This document shows positions 7,300 to 15,271 of a DNA stretch of 22,418 bases, one piece after another (position 1 is the stretch's first letter; each line of letters opens with the position of its first letter). Below the pieces are notes generated by a model, which worked only from the letters and a program-made list of their open reading frames with translations, was not told the origin of the DNA and did not search any database. The translations under genes were made by a program, and so were the position numbers. Source of the DNA: Bacteroides sp. UBA1773. Its GTDB lineage: Bacteria; Bacteroidota; Bacteroidia; Bacteroidales; Bacteroidaceae. The stretch covers positions 334-22,751 of the forward strand of contig DCGR01000053.1 in the NCBI GenBank assembly GCA_002315285.1, given 5' to 3'.

Positions 7300-7341
7300 C
7301 TGAGAAGCTGTTTTATCTCCAAAACAGCTTCTCAGCGTTTT
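7300..7341 (+). terminator. Intrinsic terminator of the beta-helix gene
   Basis: A perfect 15-bp stem (7300-7314 with 7321-7335) has a 6-nt loop and is followed by GTTTTCCC. It lies 39 bp past the stop codon. A 10-base copy of the 5' arm (AAGCTGTTTT) also occurs at 7272-7281 and could compete for the same 3' arm. Confidence 0.85.
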
Positions 7342-7364
7342 CCCATCGGCATAGCACAACAATA

Positions 7365-7397
7365 ACGCTGCCCTTACTTTGACAATAAGGACAGCGT
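7365..7397 (-). terminator. Terminator-like hairpin downstream of rho
   Basis: The 12-bp arms 7365-7376 and 7386-7397 pair fully in minus-strand RNA, with one G-U wobble that would be a C-A mismatch on the plus strand. This indicates that it serves the rho transcript. It is followed on the minus strand by the U-rich TTATTGTTG and lies 36 bp past the rho stop. Confidence 0.7.
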
Positions 7398-7433
7398 CAA
7401 AAAGCACAAAGCGGATATGCCGAAACAACTCGA

Positions 7434-9584
7434 TTACGAGTTCATGCTCATGAGAAATTCCTCGTTGCTGCGAGTCCGTTCCAACTGTTCCTTCACGAAG
7501 TCCATGGCTTCGATAGGTGTCATGTCGGACAGATACTTGCGCAGAATCCACATCCGGTTCAGGGTGTTCTGATCGTAGAGCAGGTCGTCGCGACGTGTGC
7601 TTGATGCAATGAGGTTGACAGAAGGGAAGATGCGCTTGTTGCTCAAGTTACGATCGAGCTGCAACTCCATGTTGCCTGTTCCCTTGAACTCCTCGAAAAT
7701 CACTTCGTCCATCTTGGATCCAGTGTCGATAAGGGCTGTGGCGATGATGGTGAGCGATCCGCCACCCTCGATGTTGCGCGCTGCTCCGAAGAAACGCTTG
7801 GGCTTGTGGAGCGCATTGGCATCGACACCTCCGGTAAGCACCTTGCCGGATGCTGGCGACACGGTGTTATAGGCACGAGCCAAACGGGTAATGGAATCGA
7901 GGAAAATCACCACATCGTGACCACACTCGACCATGCGCTTGGCTTTCTCCAACACAATACCTGCAATCTTGACATGACGTTCAGCCGGTTCGTCGAAAGT
8001 AGAGGCTATGACCTCGGCCTTGACACTACGTGCCATGTCGGTCACTTCCTCCGGACGCTCATCGACCAGAAGCATGATCATATAGGCTTCGGGATGATTG
8101 GCTGCTATGGCATTGGCTATGTCCTTCATGAGAATAGTCTTACCGGTTTTTGGCTGTGCCACGATAAGAGCTCGCTGACCTTTTCCGATGGGTGAGAACA
8201 AATCGACCACGCGTGCTGACAGGTTGTCGGAGGATTGTCCTTTGCAAAGCCGGAACTTCTCGTCGGGGAATAGTGGCGTAAGATGTTCGAAAGGAATGCG
8301 GTCGCGGACAACTGAGGGATCAAGACCGTTGATTGTTTTCACAGAAGTCAACGGGAAGTATTTCTCTCCTTCGTGAGGTGGACGAATGCCAGCTTCGACC
8401 ACATCACCGGTTTTGAGTCCGTATTGCTTGATTTGCGACTGCGACACGTAGATATCGTCGGGCGAAGCAAGGTAATTATAGTCAGACGAACGCAAGAATC
8501 CAAAACCATCAGGCATGATTTCGAGCACGCCTATGCCGGTGAGGATATTGTCGAAATTGTAGCGTGGCTCTTCGGGCTCGCTCTCAACGGCTGCCTTCGG
8601 TTGGTTGTTGTCGTTGCGATTCTTGTTTTTCTTTTTCGATGATTTGTTTTCGTTGGTCTCGGAAGTGGTAATCTCGAACAAATCGCTTGGCAACGTATTG
8701 GCTCCATCAACCGGCAAATCCTCGATAGCGACAAAATCATCCGCATCAATCTTGAATTCCTCGGCAGGTTCTTGCAAAGAGATGTCCTCAATAATCACAA
8801 AATCATCCTCGCCTTGACCATTATCTGTTTTAGCTTTGGCTGTTGTGGAAGTGACTTCGGCTGGCTGTACAGGGATATCGCCGACAACTGCGGCCTGAAC
8901 AGGTTCAGAAGACTCCATTGCCGCAGGTTTGGCCTGAGCGGATTCGGGCTTGGAAACCGGTCCGTCGGATTCAAGCAAAAATTCTGTTTGTACTTCTGCG
9001 GTCTGAGGCTTTGCCTGCGAAGAATGACGCTCTTTTTTTAAAGGGGCTATAATCTGGGCTATTTCAAGGGCAACATTGGCCACCTCTTCAGATGGAATTA
9101 TCGCCTTTTTTGACTTTTTCGACTTTTTCTTAGGTGCAACCACGCTTTCAGAAGCTTCGACATTCTCCGCCGGCTTCTCCACCACGTCGGCAAGAACAGG
9201 AACGGCCACTGGCTTTGCCTTTTTCTCTACGGGTGTTGCAGCCTTGTCTCTAGCGGGCTTGTTTGCTGGAGCGACAGGCACCGTAGGAGCAGGCTTGGCT
9301 TTGTCAACCGAAGGCATGGCGACTTCTGTAAGATTATCCTTATCGACCGAATAAATTTTCTCTGCCTCCTTCTTTACAGTAATACGTTGGCGTTTACGTG
9401 CTTTCTTCTCGCCTGTTCCTTGTTGTGCCACTTTCTGACTGGCACCAATGATAGCTTGTTCGTCGAGAATCTGATATACCAAAGATTCCTTGTTCGCATC
9501 TTTGGCAACCTTTATACCGAGCTCCTGTGCGATGCCCTGTAATTCCGACATAGTCTTGTCGTTTAATTGAATGATATTATACAT
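7434..9584 (-). CDS. rho: Transcription termination factor Rho with long disordered insert
   Basis: This is the hexameric RNA-dependent ATPase/helicase that ends transcription. The 716-aa protein has the small Rho N-terminal domain at residues 1-45, then about 300 residues rich in Ala, Lys, Glu, Pro and Val with Lys/Ser runs. The cold-shock-like RNA-binding domain starts at about 345 and the RecA-like motor follows. Motor motifs are Walker A AQPKTGKT (about 476-483), Walker B VVIFLDSITRLARAY, and the Q/R-loop region with GTGNMELQLDR. E. coli Rho is about 420 aa; the extra length is the insert. Bacteroidetes Rho proteins typically carry such an insert, and in Bacteroides thetaiotaomicron it has been reported to drive phase separation and gut fitness. 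The start at 9584 follows a promoter and gives an intact N-terminal domain. Confidence 0.97.
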   Translation of the reverse strand: MYNIIQLNDKTMSELQGIAQELGIKVAKDANKESLVYQILDEQAIIGASQKVAQQGTGEKKARKRQRITVKKEAEKIYSVDKDNLTEVAMPSVDKAKPAPTVPVAPANKPARDKAATPVEKKAKPVAVPVLADVVEKPAENVEASESVVAPKKKSKKSKKAIIPSEEVANVALEIAQIIAPLKKERHSSQAKPQTAEVQTEFLLESDGPVSKPESAQAKPAAMESSEPVQAAVVGDIPVQPAEVTSTTAKAKTDNGQGEDDFVIIEDISLQEPAEEFKIDADDFVAIEDLPVDGANTLPSDLFEITTSETNENKSSKKKNKNRNDNNQPKAAVESEPEEPRYNFDNILTGIGVLEIMPDGFGFLRSSDYNYLASPDDIYVSQSQIKQYGLKTGDVVEAGIRPPHEGEKYFPLTSVKTINGLDPSVVRDRIPFEHLTPLFPDEKFRLCKGQSSDNLSARVVDLFSPIGKGQRALIVAQPKTGKTILMKDIANAIAANHPEAYMIMLLVDERPEEVTDMARSVKAEVIASTFDEPAERHVKIAGIVLEKAKRMVECGHDVVIFLDSITRLARAYNTVSPASGKVLTGGVDANALHKPKRFFGAARNIEGGGSLTIIATALIDTGSKMDEVIFEEFKGTGNMELQLDRNLSNKRIFPSVNLIASSTRRDDLLYDQNTLNRMWILRKYLSDMTPIEAMDFVKEQLERTRSNEEFLMSMNS

Positions 9585-9655
9585 GATAAATATAAAAATA
9601 CATGGGATTCAAAGAAGATAACAACTCAGAAAAAACCTGTTTCCTCTTTGCGATG

Positions 9656-9685
9656 CAAAAATAAGCAGAATTATTGAAAAGCAAA
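9656..9685 (-). promoter_or_regulatory. Promoter of rho
   Basis: On the minus strand, TTTG (9682-9685), 18 nt and TATTTTTG (9656-9663) resemble the consensus, with a spacer one base short of the usual range. The predicted leader of about 65 nt before the rho ATG leaves room for autoregulation, which is common for rho but not shown here. Confidence 0.55.
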
Positions 9686-9703
9686 AACTTTTCAGGGCGA
9701 TTT

Positions 9704-10300
9704 TTACAAAGATTGATTTATTTGGTCAATATAGTCCAATATTGCATCACGTCCAGCCTTATTGGCGGACGATGAGATGAAATAGGGCGGCAACTCTTCC
9801 CACTGGTCATGTAGCGTGTCGAGAAAACGTTGTACGTTGGCTCGCTGGGCACTGGCAGAAATCTTATCAGCTTTCGTGAATATGATGCTGAACGGAATAC
9901 CGTTTTCGCCCAACCACTCAATGAACTCCACATCGATTTTTTGAGGTTCCAGACGGATATCGACCAATACAAACAGATTGGTCATCTGTTCGCGCTCCAA
10001 CACGTAGTCTTCTATGATTTTCTTGATTTCCTTCTGCTGCTGTTTGCCACGCTGCGCATAGCCATAGCCAGGAAGATCGACCAAATACCATTTCTTATTA
10101 ATCAGGAAATGATTGATAAGCAACGTCTTGCCTGGTGTAGCAGAGGTCATGGCCAACTTCTTCCGTGCCGTAAGCATATTGATGAGACTAGACTTGCCAA
10201 CGTTCGACCGACCAATGAACGCATATTCGGGGATATTGCCAACTGGACATTTGTTCACATCAGAATTGCTGATGATGAATTCGGCGCTTTGTATTTCCAT
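9704..10300 (-). CDS. engB: Ribosome biogenesis GTP-binding protein EngB (YsxC/YihA)
   Basis: This small TRAFAC GTPase assists large-ribosomal-subunit assembly. The 198-aa protein has all G motifs: GRSNVGKSS (G1), the Thr in TPGKT (G2), DLPG (G3), TKAD (G4) and SSA (G5). I chose the ATG at 10300 because it gives the usual family length of about 200 aa. The open frame extends 29 codons upstream, but that extension overlaps the end of the symporter gene and has no family features. The start lies 10 bp after the symporter stop, so the two genes are probably co-transcribed; no -7 box is visible between them. It ends 119 bp before the rho start. Confidence 0.95.
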   Translation of the reverse strand: MEIQSAEFIISNSDVNKCPVGNIPEYAFIGRSNVGKSSLINMLTARKKLAMTSATPGKTLLINHFLINKKWYLVDLPGYGYAQRGKQQQKEIKKIIEDYVLEREQMTNLFVLVDIRLEPQKIDVEFIEWLGENGIPFSIIFTKADKISASAQRANVQRFLDTLHDQWEELPPYFISSSANKAGRDAILDYIDQINQSL

Positions 10301-10310
10301 AATTCGTTTA

Positions 10311-11780
10311 CTATGATGAAAAGGTGATTGATTGCGTTTGATGAGGTCTGCTACAAAGAAATAGGCCGACAAAAGTGAACAGGCCATTGAGCATCAGTAT
10401 CTCGTAGCCAAACTCGTAATGGGTACACATGGTTATTATCTGTTTTACACAAATGCACAAAACAGGGGACATGACGCATAGAATAGGGACGACGCAATCG
10501 CTGACTTGCCTACTGGTGAACAAACCGAAAGCAAAGAGACCCAACAGGGGGCCGTAAGTGTAAGAGGCAAGGACAAAAAGGGCATCGATGACACTGGAGT
10601 CGTTGACCGCCTTGAAACCAAGAATCACCACCGCAAAAACCAACGAAATGGCTACATGAGTGATCTTCCGATAACGATTGGCTTGCCGGATCGGCCGCTT
10701 GCCGACTTCGAGCATATCAATGCAGAAACAGGTAGTGAGAGCCGTAAGAGAGGAATCGGCACTACTGAAAGCCGCCGCTATGATGCCTATGGTGAAACAC
10801 ACCTGAACAATCGGTCCCATAAGTCCCTGAGCCGCAAAGATGGGAAGCAACGCATCGCCAGCCATCGGCAAGGCGAGGTGTTGCTGAGAGGAAAGGGCAA
10901 GCAGGAGAATGCCCAGGACAAGCAACAAGGCATTGATAGGGATAAACGAAAAGCCATAACAATACATGTTCCGGCGAGCCTCGCGCAGATTCCTACATGT
11001 GAGATTTTTCTGCATCATGTCCTGGTCGAGTCCCGTCATGACTATAGTGATGAACGCCCCACTAAGAAACTGTTTTACAAAATGTTGACGATTATTCCAA
11101 TCGTCGAACACAAACACACGGTCGTGCTGGCTCTCACTAATGGCTTGCAACACCCCGTTCCAATTGAGACCCAGTTGATGACATGCCTCGAAAAGTATCA
11201 GCAAAAGGGTGGCAATGAGACAAAAGGTTTGGAACGTATCAGTCCATACCAACGTGCGAATGCCTCCACGATAGGTGTAAAGCCAAATGAACAAGACAAT
11301 GGCGCCTACGATGGCGACAAAGGGAATGTGATAATGTCGGAGCAGCAATTCATGGAGAATAATACAGACTATATACAAACGGGTAGCGGCACCAAGGAGC
11401 TTGGACAACAAGAAAAAGGCCGCCCCCGTCTTGTAAGAACAAGTGCCGAAACGCAATCCCAAATATGTATAGATAGACGTAAGCTTCAATCGGTAATAGA
11501 GCGGAAGAAGCAGATGTGAAATGACAACATATCCGACAAAAAATCCGAACACGGTTTGCATATAGGTCATGTCGATACTCATGACCATACCCGGTACCGA
11601 CACAAAAGAAACACCGGAAAGCGACGTGCCTATCATGCCAAACGAGACTACATACCATGTGGAGCTACGGTTGGCCGAAAAAAAGGAATTGTTGTCGCCA
11701 CGCCGGCCGGTTATTCGGGAAATTATCAGCAACACACAAAAATAAGCCAGGAGGGTTATGAGGATATAAAATAAATTCAT
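10311..11780 (-). CDS. Sodium:solute symporter (SSS) family transporter
   Basis: This 489-aa integral membrane protein has about 13 predicted transmembrane helices, usual for the SSS family (LeuT fold). Family-typical segments include the N-terminal RRGDNNSFFSANRS...SFGMIGTSLSGVSF region and a later FSSADSSLTALTT helix, which matches the Na+-site helix of this family. These proteins couple Na+ entry to uptake of sugars, amino acids, organic acids or similar solutes; the substrate cannot be told. The gene is divergent from recR, with the two -7 boxes 22 bp apart, and runs into engB. The C-terminal tail after the last helix is short and Ser/Gln-rich. Confidence 0.9.
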   Translation of the reverse strand: MNLFYILITLLAYFCVLLIISRITGRRGDNNSFFSANRSSTWYVVSFGMIGTSLSGVSFVSVPGMVMSIDMTYMQTVFGFFVGYVVISHLLLPLYYRLKLTSIYTYLGLRFGTCSYKTGAAFFLLSKLLGAATRLYIVCIILHELLLRHYHIPFVAIVGAIVLFIWLYTYRGGIRTLVWTDTFQTFCLIATLLLILFEACHQLGLNWNGVLQAISESQHDRVFVFDDWNNRQHFVKQFLSGAFITIVMTGLDQDMMQKNLTCRNLREARRNMYCYGFSFIPINALLLVLGILLLALSSQQHLALPMAGDALLPIFAAQGLMGPIVQVCFTIGIIAAAFSSADSSLTALTTCFCIDMLEVGKRPIRQANRYRKITHVAISLVFAVVILGFKAVNDSSVIDALFVLASYTYGPLLGLFAFGLFTSRQVSDCVVPILCVMSPVLCICVKQIITMCTHYEFGYEILMLNGLFTFVGLFLCSRPHQTQSITFSS

Positions 11781-11797
11781 CGGATTGTTTTATGCCG

Positions 11798-11805
11798 CAA
11801 AATTA
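11798..11805 (-). promoter_or_regulatory. -7 box of the symporter-engB promoter
   Basis: TAATTTTG on the minus strand fits the consensus and lies 17 bp before the symporter ATG. A clear TTTG at -33 is not present; that position overlaps the recR -7 box, so the two divergent promoters may interfere. Confidence 0.5.
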
Positions 11806-11827
11806 CAATTTATTGCCGAAAAACCAT

Positions 11828-11835
11828 TACTTTTG
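11828..11835 (+). promoter_or_regulatory. -7 box of the recR operon promoter
   Basis: TACTTTTG fits the consensus. It rules out the TTG at 11838 as the recR start, because that codon would lie at or before the transcription start, and it supports an ATG at 11853 or 11856. Confidence 0.55.
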
Positions 11836-11852
11836 CATTGGAAAATAAAGTT

Positions 11853-12467
11853 ATGATGACCAACGAATATCCGTCACGGCTACTGCAAACGGCAGTAGAT
11901 GAATTTGCCAAGCTACCAGGAATCGGACACAAAACAGCCACTCGCCTCGTGCTGCATCTGCTGCGACAAGATGTAGAGGCAGTAAAGCGTTTTGGAGAGT
12001 CTGTGATTACCCTGAAAAGTGAGGTAAAATACTGCAAGGTGTGCCACAACATCTCAGACACGGATGTGTGCATGATTTGTTCCAACAAGCAACGGGATGC
12101 CTCCACGGTGTGTGTGGTAGAATCCATTCGCGACGTAATGGCCATTGAGGCCACCCAACAATATCGGGGACTATACCATGTGTTAGGCGGCATCATCTCT
12201 CCTATGGACGGCATCGGACCCACTGACATAGAAATCGAAAGCTTGGTGGAACGCGTGAGCCAAGGAGAAGTGAAGGAAGTGATTTTTGCACTCAGTACGA
12301 CCATGGAAGGCGACACCACAAACTTCTACATCTCACGTAAGTTGGCTCCTTTCAACATAAAGCTAAGTGTCATAGCCCGTGGCATTGCCATTGGCGATGA
12401 ACTGGAATATGCCGATGAAGTGACACTCGGACGCTCAATCATAAACCGTACACCCTTAACCGTATGA
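11853..12467 (+). CDS. recR: Recombination mediator protein RecR
   Basis: RecR works with RecF and RecO to load RecA on gapped DNA. The 204-aa protein has an N-terminal helix-hairpin-helix (KLPGIGHKTATRLVLHLL), a Cys4 zinc finger (CxxC...CxxC within CKVCHNISDTDVCMIC) and a TOPRIM domain beginning at VCVVES and continuing through the EVIFALSTTMEGD segment. All are intact and the length is normal. The start is 11853 or the adjacent ATG at 11856. The stop overlaps the next gene's start by ATGA (12464-12467), so expression of the membrane protein is coupled to it. Confidence 0.95.
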   Translation: MMTNEYPSRLLQTAVDEFAKLPGIGHKTATRLVLHLLRQDVEAVKRFGESVITLKSEVKYCKVCHNISDTDVCMICSNKQRDASTVCVVESIRDVMAIEATQQYRGLYHVLGGIISPMDGIGPTDIEIESLVERVSQGEVKEVIFALSTTMEGDTTNFYISRKLAPFNIKLSVIARGIAIGDELEYADEVTLGRSIINRTPLTV

Positions 12468-12910
12468 AAGAAATAACAAACACACTTCATCGACTCACCA
12501 CGACCTTCACAATGGTGTGGATAATGGTTGTTGTGATGGCCATCTTGTGTCAGTGCCTGATTCCTGCAGGACTGCTTTCAGAAAATGCCACTATTTTATA
12601 TGTATCGCAACTCATTGCCGTATCGTTCACATTCGTCTTTGTCGTAATCATATACAGCGTATTCAACAAACGGCTGCTCATCATCCGCAAACTCAATCTG
12701 CTGAACGCGCTGAAGAAATACCAGCAATTGGCAACGCTACGAATGTTTTTGGGCGAATTCCTGATGTTGCTCGACTATGCTTTTTGGTTTTTCACGCGCG
12801 ACAAATCATCGCTCTGCCTGTTGGCAATAGCTGTAGCAATCACCTTGTATTGCACTCCAACACGCAGCCGGCTGATGAAACATCTTGATTTGGAAGAGAC
12901 CGCACTATGA
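12464..12910 (+). CDS. Small integral membrane protein, unknown function
   Basis: I do not recognise a family. The 148-aa protein has four likely transmembrane helices (about residues 15-37, 44-67, 95-110 and 115-131). A basic, cytoplasmic-looking segment (NKRLLIIRKLNLLNALKKYQQ) lies between the second and third. There is no signal peptide cleavage site. It overlaps recR upstream and the acetyltransferase downstream by 4 bp each (ATGA), so it is a real, co-translated gene. Its place between a DNA-repair gene and a GNAT gene does not suggest a function; this may be a long-standing syntenic block rather than a pathway. Confidence 0.8.
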   Translation: MKEITNTLHRLTTTFTMVWIMVVVMAILCQCLIPAGLLSENATILYVSQLIAVSFTFVFVVIIYSVFNKRLLIIRKLNLLNALKKYQQLATLRMFLGEFLMLLDYAFWFFTRDKSSLCLLAIAVAITLYCTPTRSRLMKHLDLEETAL

Positions 12911-13431
12911 GCGTCTTACTAAGCAGCAACGTGCTACAATTGCGCGCTCCGGAACCTGAGGATGCGGCACTGCTACGCGAGTTTGAAAATGACGCACAAG
13001 TGTGGCAACCCAACGATGTGACAGGCCCCTACTCACTTCTTGAGTTCCGACGCTATCTGACACAGACCCACAACGACATCTACACCGACCGACAAATGCG
13101 GCTAATGATGCAAAATGGTGACAACGACGTGGTGGGAATCATTGACCTATTCGACTTCGACCCCCAGAATAGCCGTGTGGAACTTGGCATTGTGGTGCGA
13201 GAGAACCAGCGCAGATTAGGATATGCACTTGAAGCCATCCGCTTGCTGGAGGCGCATTGTTTCCACTGTCTCAACATTCACCAGATTTATGTCAAGACAG
13301 CCGAAAACAACAAGCCAGCCTTGGCATTGTTTACCAAAGCTGGCTTTAGGGAATGCGGGATGCTGACCGACTGGCTTTGTCGCGGAAACCGGTTCAGCAA
13401 CGCAGTGTTACTACAACGAATCGCCGATTAG
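12907..13431 (+). CDS. GNAT-family N-acetyltransferase (RimJ/RimL or SpeG-like)
   Basis: The 174-aa protein spans one GNAT domain. It shows LQLRAPEPEDAALLREFEND at the start, a central strand with VELGIVVRENQRRLGYALEAIRLL containing the acetyl-CoA pyrophosphate-binding loop (R-R-L-G-Y-A), and a C-terminal NKPALALFTKAGFRECG motif. This pattern is usual for acetyltransferases acting on ribosomal-protein N-termini, polyamines or small amines; the acceptor is unknown. It is the last gene of the recR operon, coupled to the membrane protein by ATGA. Its stop codon overlaps that of the opposing DUF5020 gene. Confidence 0.88.
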   Translation: MSVLLSSNVLQLRAPEPEDAALLREFENDAQVWQPNDVTGPYSLLEFRRYLTQTHNDIYTDRQMRLMMQNGDNDVVGIIDLFDFDPQNSRVELGIVVRENQRRLGYALEAIRLLEAHCFHCLNIHQIYVKTAENNKPALALFTKAGFRECGMLTDWLCRGNRFSNAVLLQRIAD

Positions 13432-14162
13432 AAATCCCACTTGACACCCAGACAAGGATTTACCTTGAAGCCGTCGTAAGAGCCAAAGTTATTAGACAAT
13501 TCTACCTCGCCACCAATATTGAAATTGTCGCAGCCAAAAGACTTGCCAATATTGTACCACAACTGAGGTTCCGACAGGAATACTGTGTGATGCTGCACGT
13601 CGAAATTATCGCCTGTCATGTGATCCTCCCACCAGAAATCAGCGAAACCAGAGAACTTCAAATCCTTGATGCCCAAGAAATTGCTAATACCCCAAACTGC
13701 TGTGAACTGCAAAGGAGCATTCTGGTCTGTGCGACGGATGGTCTTGTAAAGGGCTTCCAATGTCAATGTGTACTTGAAATCAGCACTATGAATGAAATAG
13801 TTCACACCAAACAGCCAGGCACTATTGACACCAAATGTTCTGTAAACACCACCATTGTATTCAGCATGAAGGCTCACAGGTGCCCATGATGACTCCTGCC
13901 AGAAATTGAAGGCACGTGCTATTTCGAAATATGTACCGCTAGGATAGTTGTGCACTTCCTTACCCTCATAATTGACATCGCTGGCAAAGTCGTGGTCGAT
14001 GAAGAAGAATGTATCACCCCATTTGTCAGGCTTGAACATTTCGAAAGTAGTTGTTACATGCTTACGTGTTTTGCCAAAGTCATAGAATACCTGTAAGTTG
14101 GTTTGTGCATTCAGCGTGATAGCAACTACTACCATGCTTGCCAAAAGAAATAATTTTTTCAT
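13428..14162 (-). CDS. DUF5020-type outer-membrane beta-barrel protein
   Basis: The 244-aa protein has a clear signal peptide (MKKLFLLASMVVVAITLNAQ) and a body rich in alternating aromatic and polar strands. It ends in an aromatic residue (VKWDF), as expected of a BamA-recognised outer-membrane barrel. It looks like the DUF5020 group, which resembles nucleoside channels of the Tsx type; the transport role is inferred. I chose the ATG at 14162 because the upstream extension to 14231 crosses a consensus promoter (14201-14232) and would hide the signal peptide. It converges on the GNAT gene, with stop codons sharing two bases. Confidence 0.75.
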   Translation of the reverse strand: MKKLFLLASMVVVAITLNAQTNLQVFYDFGKTRKHVTTTFEMFKPDKWGDTFFFIDHDFASDVNYEGKEVHNYPSGTYFEIARAFNFWQESSWAPVSLHAEYNGGVYRTFGVNSAWLFGVNYFIHSADFKYTLTLEALYKTIRRTDQNAPLQFTAVWGISNFLGIKDLKFSGFADFWWEDHMTGDNFDVQHHTVFLSEPQLWYNIGKSFGCDNFNIGGEVELSNNFGSYDGFKVNPCLGVKWDF

Positions 14163-14200
14163 AAACGAATTTATATTAAACATTTGTTTGAATTCAGACG

Positions 14201-14232
14201 CAAAATTAACATTACTTATGAAATCCGCCAAA
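14201..14232 (-). promoter_or_regulatory. Promoter of the DUF5020-type gene
   Basis: On the minus strand, TTTG (14229-14232), 20 nt and TAATTTTG (14201-14208) match the consensus. The predicted leader is about 35 nt. It lies between the esterase stop and this gene, so the gene can be expressed independently. Confidence 0.75.
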
Positions 14233-14257
14233 AAAAAGCGACTAAAATATGAAAATA

Positions 14258-15154
14258 TTAACGTACATATCCACTGAAAAACGTCCAGATTTCCTCAAGG
14301 GTGTCCATGTCGGCCATGTGCCAAGTGTGCTGGCCACCAACAACTTCATACAGACGAACTTCATAACCGTTGGTGCCACCCAAATACCGATGAAGCACAA
14401 CTGGTCGGGTGGGCTTTGCAACATCGAACAGGGGAAGCTGCGTACACTCCTCATGCGTACAACGATTGGAAGCCACAATGGCACCTACGGCTATGGGCAC
14501 AGCCAAGTAAGCCCCCCACCCTCCTTTATTCAAAGGGTCGCCCAACCACTCGGAAGTACGATCCTCCGTGCCATGAATCTCCATGAAAGGCACTGCACCG
14601 CAAGGCTGTTTCTCACGGATAAGCCACTCCATCGTCAGCCCTGCCACCGAAGCGATGGCACCCCATGCCTCAGGATGCTGATATGCCATCAGATAGCACA
14701 TTTCACCACCATTCGACATGCCCGTAAGAAATGCGTTCTGAGGATTCAACCCATGTTCCTGCTGTAGTGTCTTCACCAGATGAAGGATAAAAGCCACGTC
14801 ATCGGTCTTCATGCCTTCCTGCATGGGATAACGAACATTCCAACTGGGCTTACCCTTCGGATCTTTCTCGCCCTGCGGTATGCAAAGCGCGAAATGATGT
14901 TTTGCTGCAATCTCTATCATTTCAGGCCGAAGATTGGCTGCATTGCCCCCATAACCATGCAACATCACTACCAACGATTTGCCTTGGGCAAGACTATCGG
15001 GCACATACAGATAATACAATCGTTCAATGCCTTGAAACTGAATATGTCTTTTCGACAATCGCACATCCTGCGCACAAAGCGTTCCCAAACAGGAAATTGC
15101 AGAGAGACACATGACACATGCCATCATAAAGAACTTACGACCAATTGGTTTCAT
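14258..15154 (-). CDS. Secreted alpha/beta-hydrolase esterase (PHB depolymerase / feruloyl esterase-like)
   Basis: This is a serine hydrolase of about 298 aa with a signal peptide ending near CLGTLCAQ. The nucleophile elbow is GMSNGG (Ser of G-x-S-x-G), preceded by the oxyanion segment VVMLHGYGGNAANL. The likely Asp is in IHGTEDRTS and the His in GGQHTWH. This order fits the LpqC/poly(3-hydroxybutyrate) depolymerase-like esterase group, whose gut members often remove ferulic or acetic acid from plant xylans; the substrate is inferred. The start is uncertain: 15154 gives a standard signal peptide, while 15160 and 15184 are in-frame alternatives and the frame is open to 15226. It follows pgi on the same strand after a terminator hairpin, and I see no consensus promoter for it. 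Confidence 0.82.
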   Translation of the reverse strand: MKPIGRKFFMMACVMCLSAISCLGTLCAQDVRLSKRHIQFQGIERLYYLYVPDSLAQGKSLVVMLHGYGGNAANLRPEMIEIAAKHHFALCIPQGEKDPKGKPSWNVRYPMQEGMKTDDVAFILHLVKTLQQEHGLNPQNAFLTGMSNGGEMCYLMAYQHPEAWGAIASVAGLTMEWLIREKQPCGAVPFMEIHGTEDRTSEWLGDPLNKGGWGAYLAVPIAVGAIVASNRCTHEECTQLPLFDVAKPTRPVVLHRYLGGTNGYEVRLYEVVGGQHTWHMADMDTLEEIWTFFSGYVR

Positions 15155-15212
15155 AGCCATAGTTACTACAAATATCCTTTTCATCGCGAACAAAAAAACA
15201 CCAAGAAACGAC

Positions 15213-15254
15213 AAAGGCAACAACACACCCTGCCAAGAATACGTTGCTGCCTTT
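15213..15254 (-). terminator. Terminator hairpin downstream of pgi
   Basis: The 12-bp arms 15243-15254 and 15213-15224 pair fully in minus-strand RNA, with one G-U wobble, around an 18-nt loop. A TTTTTTT run follows about 13 nt later. It lies 17 bp past the pgi stop and separates the lysS-pgi transcript from the esterase gene. Confidence 0.6.
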
Positions 15255-15271
15255 ATGTTGCTTACACCTTA

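Noticed and set aside
10506..11519. A 337-codon open frame on the plus strand inside the symporter gene
   Set aside because: It is antisense to a clear SSS transporter, has no promoter or start context, and its highly charged composition is what one expects opposite transmembrane helices.
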